DNA from: Vibrio natriegens NBRC 15636 = ATCC 14048 = DSM 759 | Lineage (GTDB): Bacteria; Pseudomonadota; Gammaproteobacteria; Enterobacterales; Vibrionaceae | DNA: 64,000 nucleotides | Direction: 5' to 3' | Assembly (NCBI RefSeq): GCF_035621455.1 | Contig: NZ_CP141823.1 | Span: 1,860,001 to 1,924,000, forward strand | Shown here: positions 29,778 through 38,157 of the stretch, in pieces | How the letters are laid out: each line of letters starts with the position of its first letter | Position numbering within the stretch: position 1 is the first letter of the stretch | The notes under the pieces: model-generated | The model's database searches: none | What the model was told of the DNA's origin: nothing | What the model saw: the letters and a program-made list of their open reading frames with translations, nothing else | Position numbers and translations under genes: made by a program

Positions 29778-30233
29778 TTATGCTTTGGCTGTTTTCATCT
29801 TCTCTTCGCGAGCATTGATGACCAATTTCGCAAACATTGAGCCTGCCAGCATCGCAACAAAGAACAAAATAATACTGACGTTACCTAATGCCAAACTCGC
29901 CACGGCAGGACCAGGACAAATGCCAGCCAATCCCCAGCCTAGGCCGAAAATCGCAGCTCCAGACAACAATCGAGCATCGATCTTTGTGTTTGTCGGGGTA
30001 CACATTTCTGCACCACTAACTGATTGTTTTCTCGGCTTGATAAGTAAAAAATAGCTTGGCATAAACACTGCCAGTGCGCCGCCCATCACAAAAGCTAAAC
30101 TTGGATCCCAGTTTCCTGAAATATCTAAAAATCCAACAACTTTCGCGGGATCGATCATCCCAGAAACAGCCATACCCATACCAAATAAAACACCGCTTAC
30201 CAGCGCAGTAATTCGAAAAATAGTGTTGTTCAT
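29778..30233 (-). CDS. YeeE/YedE family sulfur-transport protein (PmpB-like half)
   Basis: A 151-residue membrane protein with four or five helices and the conserved Cys in FGLGWGLAGICPGPAVASLALGN, a motif of the YeeE/YedE (thiosulfate/sulfide-derived sulfur uptake) family. It is half-length; the gene before it encodes the other half, as in the PmpA/PmpB pair. It lies 10 bp after that gene and 29 bp before the RND permease start. Confidence 0.88.
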   Translation of the reverse strand: MNNTIFRITALVSGVLFGMGMAVSGMIDPAKVVGFLDISGNWDPSLAFVMGGALAVFMPSYFLLIKPRKQSVSGAEMCTPTNTKIDARLLSGAAIFGLGWGLAGICPGPAVASLALGNVSIILFFVAMLAGSMFAKLVINAREEKMKTAKA

Positions 30234-30243
30234 GGAATCTCTC

Positions 30244-30663
30244 TTAAACTAGGTGAAGTCGAACAAAAACGGTCAAGCCAGCAACAGCCATAAATACGCA
30301 TGTTGCAACGATAGAACGCTTAGACAAACGCCCAATGCCACAAATGCCATGACCGCTGGTACATCCGTTACCTAGTCTGGTTCCAATACCAACAAGTAAA
30401 CCCGCCGCTAATACCAAACCCATTGAAAGATTTGCTGTACTTGGTACTGCCACGCCGAGTAATAAAACACTCACAAAGCCACCGACAATCATGCCAACTG
30501 CAAACAGAAGTCGCCATGAATAATCCCCTTTCTTCGGTGACATAATGCCATTCATAATTCCACTGATACCAGCAACCTTGCCGTTAACCAACAACAAAAC
30601 CGTGGCAGAAACTCCCAATAAAATGCCACCAAACAACGATTCCCATGGAATAACGTCTAACAT
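30244..30663 (-). CDS. YeeE/YedE family sulfur-transport protein (PmpA-like half)
   Basis: A 139-residue membrane protein with four helices and the paired-cysteine segment LGNGCTSGHGICGIGRLSKRS, the typical first-half motif of YeeE/YedE transporters, which pass reduced sulfur along conserved cysteines. Second gene of the operon, 72 bp after the ArsR gene. Confidence 0.88.
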   Translation of the reverse strand: MLDVIPWESLFGGILLGVSATVLLLVNGKVAGISGIMNGIMSPKKGDYSWRLLFAVGMIVGGFVSVLLLGVAVPSTANLSMGLVLAAGLLVGIGTRLGNGCTSGHGICGIGRLSKRSIVATCVFMAVAGLTVFVRLHLV

Positions 30664-30735
30664 TACTTACCTCTATAGATTTTCATTTAATTTATTGATT
30701 TTAGTTGATTAACCACCGAAAAGGCGTTTAACGAC

Positions 30736-31044
30736 TTAACTACAAAAAACGCCATGCAGTGCTTTAATTAATGACTCAACTCTCGGTTCAGCTAACGAGT
30801 AGAACACCTGCTGTGATGATTTCCGAGCGCTGATTAAATTGTGTTTACGCAACACCGTTAAGTGTTGTGAAAAGGCGGATTGACTCAAAAAGGAGTGTTT
30901 TTGTAACTCCCCTACACCAACCTCTCCTTGGGTCAATTGGCACAACACCATCAACCTTTCCGGGTGCGCCATTACTTTAAGTAGATCTGCGGCTTCAACT
31001 GCGCTGCCTTTCATCGCCGCTATGTCCATTGCTGTATCGCTCAT
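30736..31044 (-). CDS. ArsR-family repressor, BigR/SqrR-like persulfide sensor
   Basis: A 102-residue winged-helix protein (VMAHPERLMVLCQL; recognition helix LSQSAFSQHLTVLRKHNLI; FYSLAEPRVESLI). It has exactly two cysteines, Cys35 in helix alpha2 and Cys101 near the C-terminus, the arrangement used by BigR/SqrR to form a polysulfide bridge. It lacks the metal-binding CxC of ArsR/SmtB sensors. It heads the minus-strand operon and is divergent from the DUF2892 and CoA-reductase genes, so it probably controls both. Start may be Met1, Met6 or Met11. Confidence 0.88.
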   Translation of the reverse strand: MSDTAMDIAAMKGSAVEAADLLKVMAHPERLMVLCQLTQGEVGVGELQKHSFLSQSAFSQHLTVLRKHNLISARKSSQQVFYSLAEPRVESLIKALHGVFCS

Positions 31045-31065
31045 GACTCACCTCTACATTAAAAA

Positions 31066-31158
31066 CTAAATTAGATATTACTAAATAATAATATTTAGTC
31101 AACACTAAATTAGCTTTTGTGAATTTAGTTAAATTAACATTAGACAACTCTAATTTAG
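31066..31158. promoter_or_regulatory. Candidate ArsR operator cluster
   Basis: The gap between the divergent ArsR and DUF2892 genes holds a perfect palindrome CTAAATAATAATATTTAG (31081-31098), flanked by CTAAATTAG at 31066-31074 and 31105-31113 and its complement CTAATTTAG at 31150-31158. Such clustered AT-rich inverted repeats fit an ArsR-type operator controlling both directions. Confidence 0.65.
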
Positions 31159-31221
31159 GTGTTTATAGTGAGCATGTTAAAGGATGGCTGTTTCAGTTAA
31201 ACAGTTCTAAGGAGAAGAGTT

Positions 31222-31407
31222 ATGACGTTAGAAAATGCTGTAAGAGTATTTGCCGGCACTATGATTTTAGTTTCGGTTCTACTCACCGTATTCGTTCACA
31301 GTAACTTCATTTGGTTTACTGTGTTTATTGGCGCTAACCTAATTCAGAGTGCTTATACCGGAATTTGTCCTGCCGCTTACTTTTTAAAGAAATTTGGTTT
31401 TAGATAA
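31222..31407 (+). CDS. DUF2892 (YgaP-type) small membrane protein
   Basis: A 61-residue protein with two membrane helices (VFAGTMILVSVLLTVFVH and FIWFTVFIGANLIQSAYTG) ending in CPAAYFLKKFGFR. The NAVRVFAG...GxCP pattern is that of DUF2892 proteins, often fused or next to rhodaneses (E. coli YgaP). The single conserved Cys may take part in sulfur handling. AAGGAG lies just before the ATG. First gene of the plus-strand sulfur operon. Confidence 0.85.
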   Translation: MTLENAVRVFAGTMILVSVLLTVFVHSNFIWFTVFIGANLIQSAYTGICPAAYFLKKFGFR

Positions 31408-31469
31408 CCTAGATGTTTCGAGCTGGCTCTACAATGTAAGTCAGCTCATACTAATGCTTGGAGTTAATA

Positions 31470-33173
31470 ATGACTAAGATTTTAATCGTCGGTGGTGTCG
31501 CTGGTGGCGCATCTGCAGCAGCGCGTGCTCGTCGTCTGAGTGAAGACGCAGAAATTATCATGTTTGAGCGCGGTCCATTCGTGTCTTTTGCAAACTGTGG
31601 CCTGCCATACCACATTGGTGGTGATATCCAAGAACGCAGTAAACTCTTACTACAAACGCCAGAAAGCTTCCTAGCGCGCTTCAATGTCGATGTTCGCGTG
31701 ATGAATGAAGTAGTCTCGGTAAACCGTCAGGATAAAACCATCGTGGTTAAGAACCTAATTGATGGTTCAGAATACGAAGAATCGTACGACTTCTTGCTGC
31801 TTAGCCCAGGCGCAGGGCCTATCGTTCCGCCAATTCCTGGCCTTGATAATCATCTCACTCACTCGCTACGTAATATTCCAGACATGGATCGCATTATTGA
31901 AACGATCCAGATGAACAAACCAGAGCATGCGACTGTGGTAGGCGGTGGCTTCATCGGTTTAGAGATGATGGAAGCGTTCCATCAGCTAGGTATCAAAACT
32001 TCTCTGATTGAAATGGCTGACCAAGTCATGACGCCTGTTGACCGTGAAATGGCGGGATTCGCTCACGCTGAAATTCGAGATAAAGGCATCGATCTGAAAC
32101 TTGGAGTGGCACTTGAGTCTGTTCAGTTCGTACCTAACGAACATGTTGCCAGCTTTGACTCCGGTGAAAGTGAAAAGCACCAACACTTAGAAGGCGAACT
32201 GGAGCTAACACTTAATAATGGTGAGAAGTTGACGACTGATATTCTCATCATGGCGATTGGTGTTCGTCCTGAGACCAAGCTTGCCCAAGAAGCTGGCTTA
32301 GAAATCGGTGCACTAGGTGGTATCTCTACCAATGAATACATGCAAACCAGCGATCCTTCGATTTATGCAGTTGGTGATGCAGTAGAAGAAAAAGATTTTG
32401 TCACTGGCGAACCAACATTGGTACCGCTAGCTGGCCCTGCAAACCGTCAAGGCCGCATGGCTGCAGATAACATGTTAGGTCGCAGTGAAACCTATCAAGG
32501 AACACAAGGCACGGCGATTTGTAAGATCTTTGACTTAGCTGTTGCTTCAACAGGTAAAAATGAGAAACAACTGAAACGTGCGGGTATTGATTACGACAAA
32601 GTGTACGTTCATACCGCAAGCCACGCGAGCTACTACCCTGGCGCAGAAGTCGTGTCGTTCAAAATGCTGTTCGATCCAAAATCAGGCAAAATTTTAGGTG
32701 CTCAAGCCGTAGGTAAAGATGGTATCGATAAGCGTATCGACGTGATGGCAGTGGCTCAGCGTGCTGGCATGACGGTTGAACAGTTACAGCACTTAGAACT
32801 GACCTACGCGCCACCTTACGGCAGTGCGAAAGACGTAATTAACCAGGCAGCATTTGTTGCCAATAACATCATCAAAGGTGATGCAACCGCAATTCATTAC
32901 GATGAGATGGATTCACTGACTGATGACCAAGTGTTACTTGATGTACGTAACCCGGGTGAGCTTGAGAGTGTTGGTTTTATTAAAGATGCTATCAACATTC
33001 CTGTCGATCAATTACGTCACCGTATGGACGAGCTTCCAAAAGACAAAGAGATTGTGATTTACTGCCAAGTTGGTCTGCGTGGTAACGTCGCGTACCGCCA
33101 GCTCGTCAACAATGGCTTTAAAGCACGTAACCTGATTGGTGGTTACCGCACTTACAAGTTCGCTAAAGCTTAA
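31470..33173 (+). CDS. CoA-disulfide/CoA-persulfide reductase with C-terminal rhodanese
   Basis: A 567-residue flavoenzyme: FAD motif GGVAGGASAAARARR, active-site Cys43 in FVSFANCGLPYH, NAD(P)H motif VVGGGFIGLEMMEA, second FAD motif YAVGDAVEE, and a C-terminal rhodanese domain (about 470-567) with Cys532 in VIYCQVGLRGN. This two-Cys layout is that of CdrRhd/NADH-dependent persulfide reductases, which reduce CoA-persulfide or polysulfide and release sulfide. Start ATG 31470 with TTGGAG upstream. 62 bp after the DUF2892 gene; presumed under the divergent ArsR repressor. Confidence 0.92.
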   Translation: MTKILIVGGVAGGASAAARARRLSEDAEIIMFERGPFVSFANCGLPYHIGGDIQERSKLLLQTPESFLARFNVDVRVMNEVVSVNRQDKTIVVKNLIDGSEYEESYDFLLLSPGAGPIVPPIPGLDNHLTHSLRNIPDMDRIIETIQMNKPEHATVVGGGFIGLEMMEAFHQLGIKTSLIEMADQVMTPVDREMAGFAHAEIRDKGIDLKLGVALESVQFVPNEHVASFDSGESEKHQHLEGELELTLNNGEKLTTDILIMAIGVRPETKLAQEAGLEIGALGGISTNEYMQTSDPSIYAVGDAVEEKDFVTGEPTLVPLAGPANRQGRMAADNMLGRSETYQGTQGTAICKIFDLAVASTGKNEKQLKRAGIDYDKVYVHTASHASYYPGAEVVSFKMLFDPKSGKILGAQAVGKDGIDKRIDVMAVAQRAGMTVEQLQHLELTYAPPYGSAKDVINQAAFVANNIIKGDATAIHYDEMDSLTDDQVLLDVRNPGELESVGFIKDAINIPVDQLRHRMDELPKDKEIVIYCQVGLRGNVAYRQLVNNGFKARNLIGGYRTYKFAKA

Positions 33174-33209
33174 TTGACGCGTCAATAGAGAGTACGAGTA
33201 AGTAAAAAA

Positions 33210-33245
33210 ACAAACGGCTGATAGTGATTATCAGCCGTTTTTCTT
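33210..33245. terminator. Bidirectional terminator
   Basis: AAACGGCTGATA (33212-33223) pairs with TATCAGCCGTTT (33229-33240), with T-runs on both strands, between convergent genes. Confidence 0.92.
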
Positions 33246-33276
33246 ATCCCGAATTTTGTAGTGCTTTGTTAGTTAT

Positions 33277-35601
33277 CTATTCTGTTTCAATAAGCGCTAT
33301 CTCATCTGATGTGGATTTCTCCAACTTAATCGCAATGAACTTAGAAGTTGGCGTAAAGGTTCTGTCCCCATAGCTATCCAGCGGTACCAATGGGTTAGTT
33401 TCTGGATAGTATGCGGCAGCCTGACCAGCAGGAACATCATACGCAACCAGCGTGAATCCGCTTACTCGACGCTCTACGCCATCTTCCCACAATGACACCA
33501 TGTCTACTTTGTCGCCTGATTCAAAACCAAGCTTCTTGATGTCCGCCTCATTGATGAACAAGACTTCTCGCATCCCAAAAACGCCACGATAGCGGTCATT
33601 TAAACCATATAGCGTCGTGTTGTATTGATCGTGCGAGCGCATGGTTTGCAGAATAAGATCAGGCTTCTGACCTTTTTCTAATAGAGCTTCACTGATCAAC
33701 TGTTTTGGTAGTTCGCTGTCGCTGAACTGGGCTTTGCCACTCGCCGTATTCCATCTGCGCTCAGCGGCTGGGTTCACCAAATGGAAACCACCCGGATTTT
33801 TAAGCTTGCTGTTGAAGTCTGTGAACCCCGGAATTGTGTCGGCGATAAGATCTCTAATTCGATCATAATCTTCTATCACCCAGTTCCAATCAATCGGATG
33901 TGTCCCTAGCGTCGCATTCGCAATACCAGCAATGATTGCGGGTTCTGAACGCAAGGCTTTGGAGCGAGGTTTCAACTGACCATAAGAGATGTGCACCATG
34001 CTGAATGTATCTTCAACCGTTACACCCTGTGGCCCGTTTTCTTGAGTATCAATTTCAGTGCGCCCCAAGCAAGGCAGAATCAATGCATCTTTACCAGTCA
34101 CTAAATGCGAACGATTGAGCTTAGTCGAAATGTGAACGGTCAGATTACAGTTTCGCATTGCATCGTGAGTACGTTCGGTGTCCGGTGTCGCTTGAGCAAA
34201 GTTGCCGCCTAAACCAATAAATACTTTCGCCTGGCCTTCTTCCATTGCTTTAATCGCTTGAACCGTGTTGTGACCTACACCACGAGGCACTTCGAAGTTG
34301 AATCGACGCTCAATGCTATCAAGCAGTTGGTCAGATGGCTTTTCATCGATGCCCATTGTACGGTCGCCCTGAACGTTACTGTGCCCACGTACCGGAGAAA
34401 GACCTGCGCCCGCCTTACCAACGTTACCACGTAACATCTGTACATTGGCCACTTCTTTAATCGTTGGCACGGAGTGACGGTGTTGCGTCAAACCCATTGC
34501 CCAACACATGATCACACGCTCAGCGCGTGAATACATGCGAGCGACCGTTTCGATTTCGCTTAAATCTAATCCAGATTGCTCAGCGATGTGCTCCCATGAA
34601 GTGGCATCTACTTCAGCTAAGTAGTCATCGATACCAATGGAATGCTGTTCAATGAATTCACGATCGAACACGGCTTTACCACCGGTTTCTAATGCTTCAC
34701 GTTCCCATTGCAATAAAAACTTAGCCATACCACGAAACACTGCCATGTCCCCACCCAGTGCAGGACGCAAATATGCTGTATTCGTCGGCTCTGAACCATT
34801 ACTGAGCATTTCTATCGGCATTTGTGGGTTTTGGAATCGCTCCAAACCACGCTCTTTTAATGGGTTGAAACAGATAACTTGTGCACCGCGTTTCACCGCT
34901 TCACGTAACGGCTCCAGCATACGTGGGTGGTTGGTTCCCGGGTTTTGGCCAATAACGAAAATCGCGTCCGCTTCTTCAAAGTCATCAAAGATAACCGTGC
35001 CTTTACCTACACCAATGGTGTCTTTCATGCCAAGCGCGCTGGCTTCATGACACATATTTGAGCAATCAGGAAAGTTATTGGTACCAAATGCACGTACGAA
35101 TAATTGATATAAAAACGCGGCTTCATTGCTGGCGCGGCCGGAGGTGTAAAACTCCGCTTGGTGTGGCGATTCCAGATCATTGAGGTGTTTTGCCACTAAC
35201 TGAAAAGCCTCTTCCCAAGAAACTGGAACATAGTGATCAGACTCGGCATCGTATTTCATTGGGTGTGTAATACGCCCTTGATATTCGAGCCAGTAATCTG
35301 TTTGAGTAGAAAGAGAAGATACACTGTGGTTAGCGAAGAACTCAGGATCAACCAGTCGATTGGTGGCTTCCCAGTTAACAGCCTTTGCGCCATTTTCGCA
35401 AAAGTTTACTTTACCGCTTTCTGGTGATTCACCCCAAGCACATCCTGGGCAATCAAAACCGCCATTTTGGTTGGTTTTCATCATGGTGCGGATGTTTTTC
35501 ACCGCATTTTCGCTTCCCCACCAGCTTCTTGTCACGGCTTTGAGCGCACCCCAACCACCAGCTGGACCTTTGTATTCTTTTATTCTTTCTTTTTGGCTCA
35601 C
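33277..35601 (-). CDS. FdhF/YdeP-family molybdopterin oxidoreductase, alpha subunit
   Basis: A 774-residue bis-MGD oxidoreductase of the FdhF/YdeP type (E. coli YdeP 759). The N-terminal Cys cluster is FDCPGCAWGE and NFCENG, then VIGQNPGTNHPRMLEPL, the MGD-binding QMLRGNVGKAGAGLSPVRGHSNVQGDRTMG and the C-terminal molydopterin-dinucleotide domain ending TFTPTSKFIAIKLEK. No in-frame selenocysteine codon was seen. The substrate is uncertain; formate is not proven for this subfamily. I chose GTG 35601 with AGGAG 8 nt upstream (VSQKERIKEYKGPAGGWG); the ATG-like extension to 35703 runs into an inverted repeat. It is divergent from LysR and FdhD genes. Confidence 0.9.
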   Translation of the reverse strand: MSQKERIKEYKGPAGGWGALKAVTRSWWGSENAVKNIRTMMKTNQNGGFDCPGCAWGESPESGKVNFCENGAKAVNWEATNRLVDPEFFANHSVSSLSTQTDYWLEYQGRITHPMKYDAESDHYVPVSWEEAFQLVAKHLNDLESPHQAEFYTSGRASNEAAFLYQLFVRAFGTNNFPDCSNMCHEASALGMKDTIGVGKGTVIFDDFEEADAIFVIGQNPGTNHPRMLEPLREAVKRGAQVICFNPLKERGLERFQNPQMPIEMLSNGSEPTNTAYLRPALGGDMAVFRGMAKFLLQWEREALETGGKAVFDREFIEQHSIGIDDYLAEVDATSWEHIAEQSGLDLSEIETVARMYSRAERVIMCWAMGLTQHRHSVPTIKEVANVQMLRGNVGKAGAGLSPVRGHSNVQGDRTMGIDEKPSDQLLDSIERRFNFEVPRGVGHNTVQAIKAMEEGQAKVFIGLGGNFAQATPDTERTHDAMRNCNLTVHISTKLNRSHLVTGKDALILPCLGRTEIDTQENGPQGVTVEDTFSMVHISYGQLKPRSKALRSEPAIIAGIANATLGTHPIDWNWVIEDYDRIRDLIADTIPGFTDFNSKLKNPGGFHLVNPAAERRWNTASGKAQFSDSELPKQLISEALLEKGQKPDLILQTMRSHDQYNTTLYGLNDRYRGVFGMREVLFINEADIKKLGFESGDKVDMVSLWEDGVERRVSGFTLVAYDVPAGQAAAYYPETNPLVPLDSYGDRTFTPTSKFIAIKLEKSTSDEIALIETE

Positions 35602-35692
35602 GACTTTACTCCTCGTATATAGGAACAACAGCAAACAGGCTGCCCGGGAAAACAAGCGCGCAAAATCGCGGGAGTCATGAAGGGGCGTTTTC

Positions 35693-35743
35693 AATCTGGA
35701 CAAGTAAAGGCTCTGTATATGTAAGACTTTACTTGTCCAGATT
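35693..35743. repeat. Perfect 17-bp inverted repeat upstream of the FdhF-like gene
   Basis: AATCTGGACAAGTAAAG (35693-35709) and CTTTACTTGTCCAGATT (35727-35743) are perfect complements with a 17-nt spacer, about 92 nt before the FdhF-like start codon. It is either a regulator site or a strong leader hairpin. It has no T-run towards the gene, so it is not an ordinary terminator. Confidence 0.8.
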
Positions 35744-35806
35744 GTATGAGTTCTGGTACCCGTCTACTGTTTCAGAATGTTCAGACACAATCTTTAATGC
35801 TGTGTT

Positions 35807-35820
35807 TTGATCTGAATCAA
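35807..35820. promoter_or_regulatory. Perfect FNR site, FdhF-like gene side
   Basis: TTGATCTGAATCAA matches TTGATnnnnATCAA at all ten conserved bases. It lies about 206 bp upstream of the FdhF-like start codon, and would place transcription start upstream of the 17-bp inverted repeat. I see no strong -10 to fix its exact position. Confidence 0.75.
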
Positions 35821-36071
35821 AGGTTAAGTCGTTACTTTGTATGCGTCCAATTGATATCCCTGACCGGCTGATAAATAAAATCTATCACGACTTTAAGACA
35901 AGACATTCATCACATTTTTCATCAATTGAATTTATCAGAGAATTCGTTTTATGCGGTATTTAAACTGAGATCTCACGCTCGACTCAGTAATTTCGATGCG
36001 ATTTACGATAGACATTATCTATCACCCTATAGATACTTTAGATTTGACCCCAATCAGTATCGGGAATAGCC

Positions 36072-36085
36072 TTGATTTAGATCAA
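36072..36085. promoter_or_regulatory. Perfect FNR site, LysR gene side
   Basis: TTGATTTAGATCAA, all ten conserved FNR bases present, about 146 bp before the lysR ATG. A TTGACA at 36106-36111 lies downstream. Together with the site at 35807 this suggests that both divergent units respond to oxygen limitation. The rest of this 630-bp gap contains only short partial palindromes around 36000-36040. Confidence 0.72.
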
Positions 36086-36230
36086 TTTTGAGCACATTTT
36101 CGCTCTTGACATAAGAAGAGTAGAAACAGGTAACTCAAATATTGATGAAGATAAAGAACGCATAAACATTGCCTTTTAAAATCGCGCTACCCGTTACTGT
36201 GACTCACAAAGCAAGGTTAAGTTAGCCAAG

Positions 36231-37112
36231 ATGGATATCAAACAACTTAAATACCTAATAGCACTCGAGCAGACCAAACATTTTGGTCAGGCGGCGGCAT
36301 TGTGTCACATTACTCAGCCGACACTTTCGATGAGAATTAGAAGTTTAGAGGAAGAACTAGACTTAGAATTAATCCAAAGAAGTCAACGCTTTGAAGGATT
36401 CACGGAAGCTGGAGAGCGTATTTTAGCGTGGGCTAAAACCGTGTTAGCGGCTCACGATGGTTTACAAGCTGAAGCCGCCAACTGCAGAGGACAACTGGTC
36501 GGCTCGCTTAGGCTTGGTATGGTGCCTTTAGCCAGCCAAAACCCTATGCAGTTAATCAAGCCACTCGCTGAAGCGTTTCCGGAGCTGCAATTTCAGATCC
36601 TCTCAATGACGACTGAACAGATCATAGACCAGCTCAATCGAAACCAACTCGATTTGGGTATGTGCTACGTCGACCAGGTGAACACGGCCTATTTTGACGT
36701 TATTGAATTGGACTCAACAAAACTGGGGGTGTTGTTTGACGAGCGCTATTTTGATTTTGCCGAATCAGAAGTAATGTGGGAATCACTCAATAGCATCCCG
36801 CTTGGCTTACTATCAAAAGGGATGCACTACAGACACTCTATTGATATTAGCTTTATTAGCAAAGGGCTTGTCCCTCAAACGGTCATTGAAAGTAACTCCA
36901 CCTTTCACCTTGTCCAGGCGGTAACCAGCGGTCTTTGCTGTGCGATTATGCCTAGAAACTGTGGCCTTGAAGAGTTAAACGATACGCTTCGTATTGTACC
37001 GATTGAAGAAGCCGCCGTTCATGCGCCTTTAGGCTTACTAAAACGTAAACAAGAGCCTTTTTCTGCACTCACAGATCAGTGCTTTTCAATCGCAAAAACC
37101 ATATTTAATTAA
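36231..37112 (+). CDS. LysR-family transcriptional regulator
   Basis: A 293-residue protein: N-terminal winged helix (MDIKQLKYLIALEQTKHFGQ, TQPTLSMRIRSLEEELDLEL) and a C-terminal effector domain (GSLRLGMVPLASQNPMQLIKPL, QAVTSGLCCAIMPRNCGLEEL). Divergent from the FdhF-like gene and 40 bp before fdhD, so control of the FdhF-like gene is likely. The effector is unknown. Confidence 0.9.
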   Translation: MDIKQLKYLIALEQTKHFGQAAALCHITQPTLSMRIRSLEEELDLELIQRSQRFEGFTEAGERILAWAKTVLAAHDGLQAEAANCRGQLVGSLRLGMVPLASQNPMQLIKPLAEAFPELQFQILSMTTEQIIDQLNRNQLDLGMCYVDQVNTAYFDVIELDSTKLGVLFDERYFDFAESEVMWESLNSIPLGLLSKGMHYRHSIDISFISKGLVPQTVIESNSTFHLVQAVTSGLCCAIMPRNCGLEELNDTLRIVPIEEAAVHAPLGLLKRKQEPFSALTDQCFSIAKTIFN

Positions 37113-37152
37113 CAACGAATACGCATCAGTTAGACGAGCGTGAGGTGATTTC

Positions 37153-37983
37153 ATGAGATGTACCACTCAATCTTATTTTGAATTGTCGGACTTTAACCAG
37201 GCTCCGCCTCAGCCAAACGCGTTTAACTATCGTGAAATGAAAGACGGTCGCCCTCTGCAGCAAACTTCGCTGGCCAGTGAATCCGCGCTCGCTATCAGTT
37301 ATAACGGGATTAGCCAAGCCGTAATGATGGTGACTCCGGGACACTTAGAGGATTTTGTTAAAGGGTTCAGTCTGAGCACAGGAATCATCAACGACTTTAA
37401 AGAGATTAAAGATATTGAAATTGGTGGTAACAACGAATCGCATTATGCAGAAGTCGAAATCAGCAACCGAGCATTCTGGTCTCTAAAAACGCAGCGCAGA
37501 AACCTTGCAGGGACAACCGGATGTGGCATTTGTGGGGTCGAAGCGTTAGAGCAAGCCTTACCTGATCTAGAACCGCTTTCCCCTTCTATTCCCCCTCGCC
37601 CAGATTCTTTTGAAGGGTTGAGAGAGAAAGTCGCTTTGCATCAAAATGCAGCTCGTAAATCAGGAGCGCTTCATGCTGCACTGTTTGCTGATTTACAGGG
37701 AAATATCTTGTCCTGTCGCGAAGACATTGGTCGTCACAATGCATTAGATAAACTCATCGGTGCGCTGGCGAATAATCACATCGAACCACAAAATGGGTTT
37801 GCGATCATGACTAGCCGTTGTAGTTTAGAATTGATCCATAAAGCGGTACGCGCTCGCATCCCTACTCTGGTTTGCCTTTCCGCGCCAACCGCATTAACTG
37901 TGGAATGGGCAAGACGGAATCATCTCAATTTGATTCACTTGCCAAAACACGGAGCACCGAGGCTTTATAGCCCAGCGCCGTAA
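37153..37983 (+). CDS. fdhD: Formate dehydrogenase sulfurtransferase accessory protein
   Basis: A 276-residue FdhD protein. The two active cysteines are in RNLAGTTGCGICGVEALEQ, and ISCREDIGRHNALDKLIG and MTSRCSLELIHKAVR are family signatures. FdhD sulfurates the Mo-bisMGD cofactor of formate-dehydrogenase-type enzymes, so its partner is probably the FdhF-like protein encoded divergently. Same strand as lysR, 40 bp after it. Confidence 0.95.
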   Translation: MRCTTQSYFELSDFNQAPPQPNAFNYREMKDGRPLQQTSLASESALAISYNGISQAVMMVTPGHLEDFVKGFSLSTGIINDFKEIKDIEIGGNNESHYAEVEISNRAFWSLKTQRRNLAGTTGCGICGVEALEQALPDLEPLSPSIPPRPDSFEGLREKVALHQNAARKSGALHAALFADLQGNILSCREDIGRHNALDKLIGALANNHIEPQNGFAIMTSRCSLELIHKAVRARIPTLVCLSAPTALTVEWARRNHLNLIHLPKHGAPRLYSPAP

Positions 37984-38091
37984 TCGAAGAGCATACTCAT
38001 TGGAGCTTTGATTAAGTGATAACACCTATCAAGATATTAAACCTATCGCGTATAAACGAAGATTATCCGTGGTATTTGTTGCAAAACGTAT

Positions 38092-38120
38092 AATCAACGT
38101 TGTAATCAAGGCTGTAATCA
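38092..38120 (+). repeat. Three helically phased TAATCA direct repeats before the HMG-CoA reductase gene
   Basis: TAATCA occurs at 38092-38097, 38103-38108 and 38115-38120, spaced 11 and 12 bp (about one helical turn), about 40-65 bp upstream of the ATG. The spacing suggests a multi-subunit regulator site. The binding protein is unknown. Confidence 0.45.
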
Positions 38121-38157
38121 CTACAATCTCTGGTTCGATTTTTCAGTGAACGTTTGT

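Noticed and set aside
34637..35050. 137-codon ORF on the plus strand
   Set aside because: Antisense shadow of the FdhF-like gene, whose motifs are intact in the other frame.
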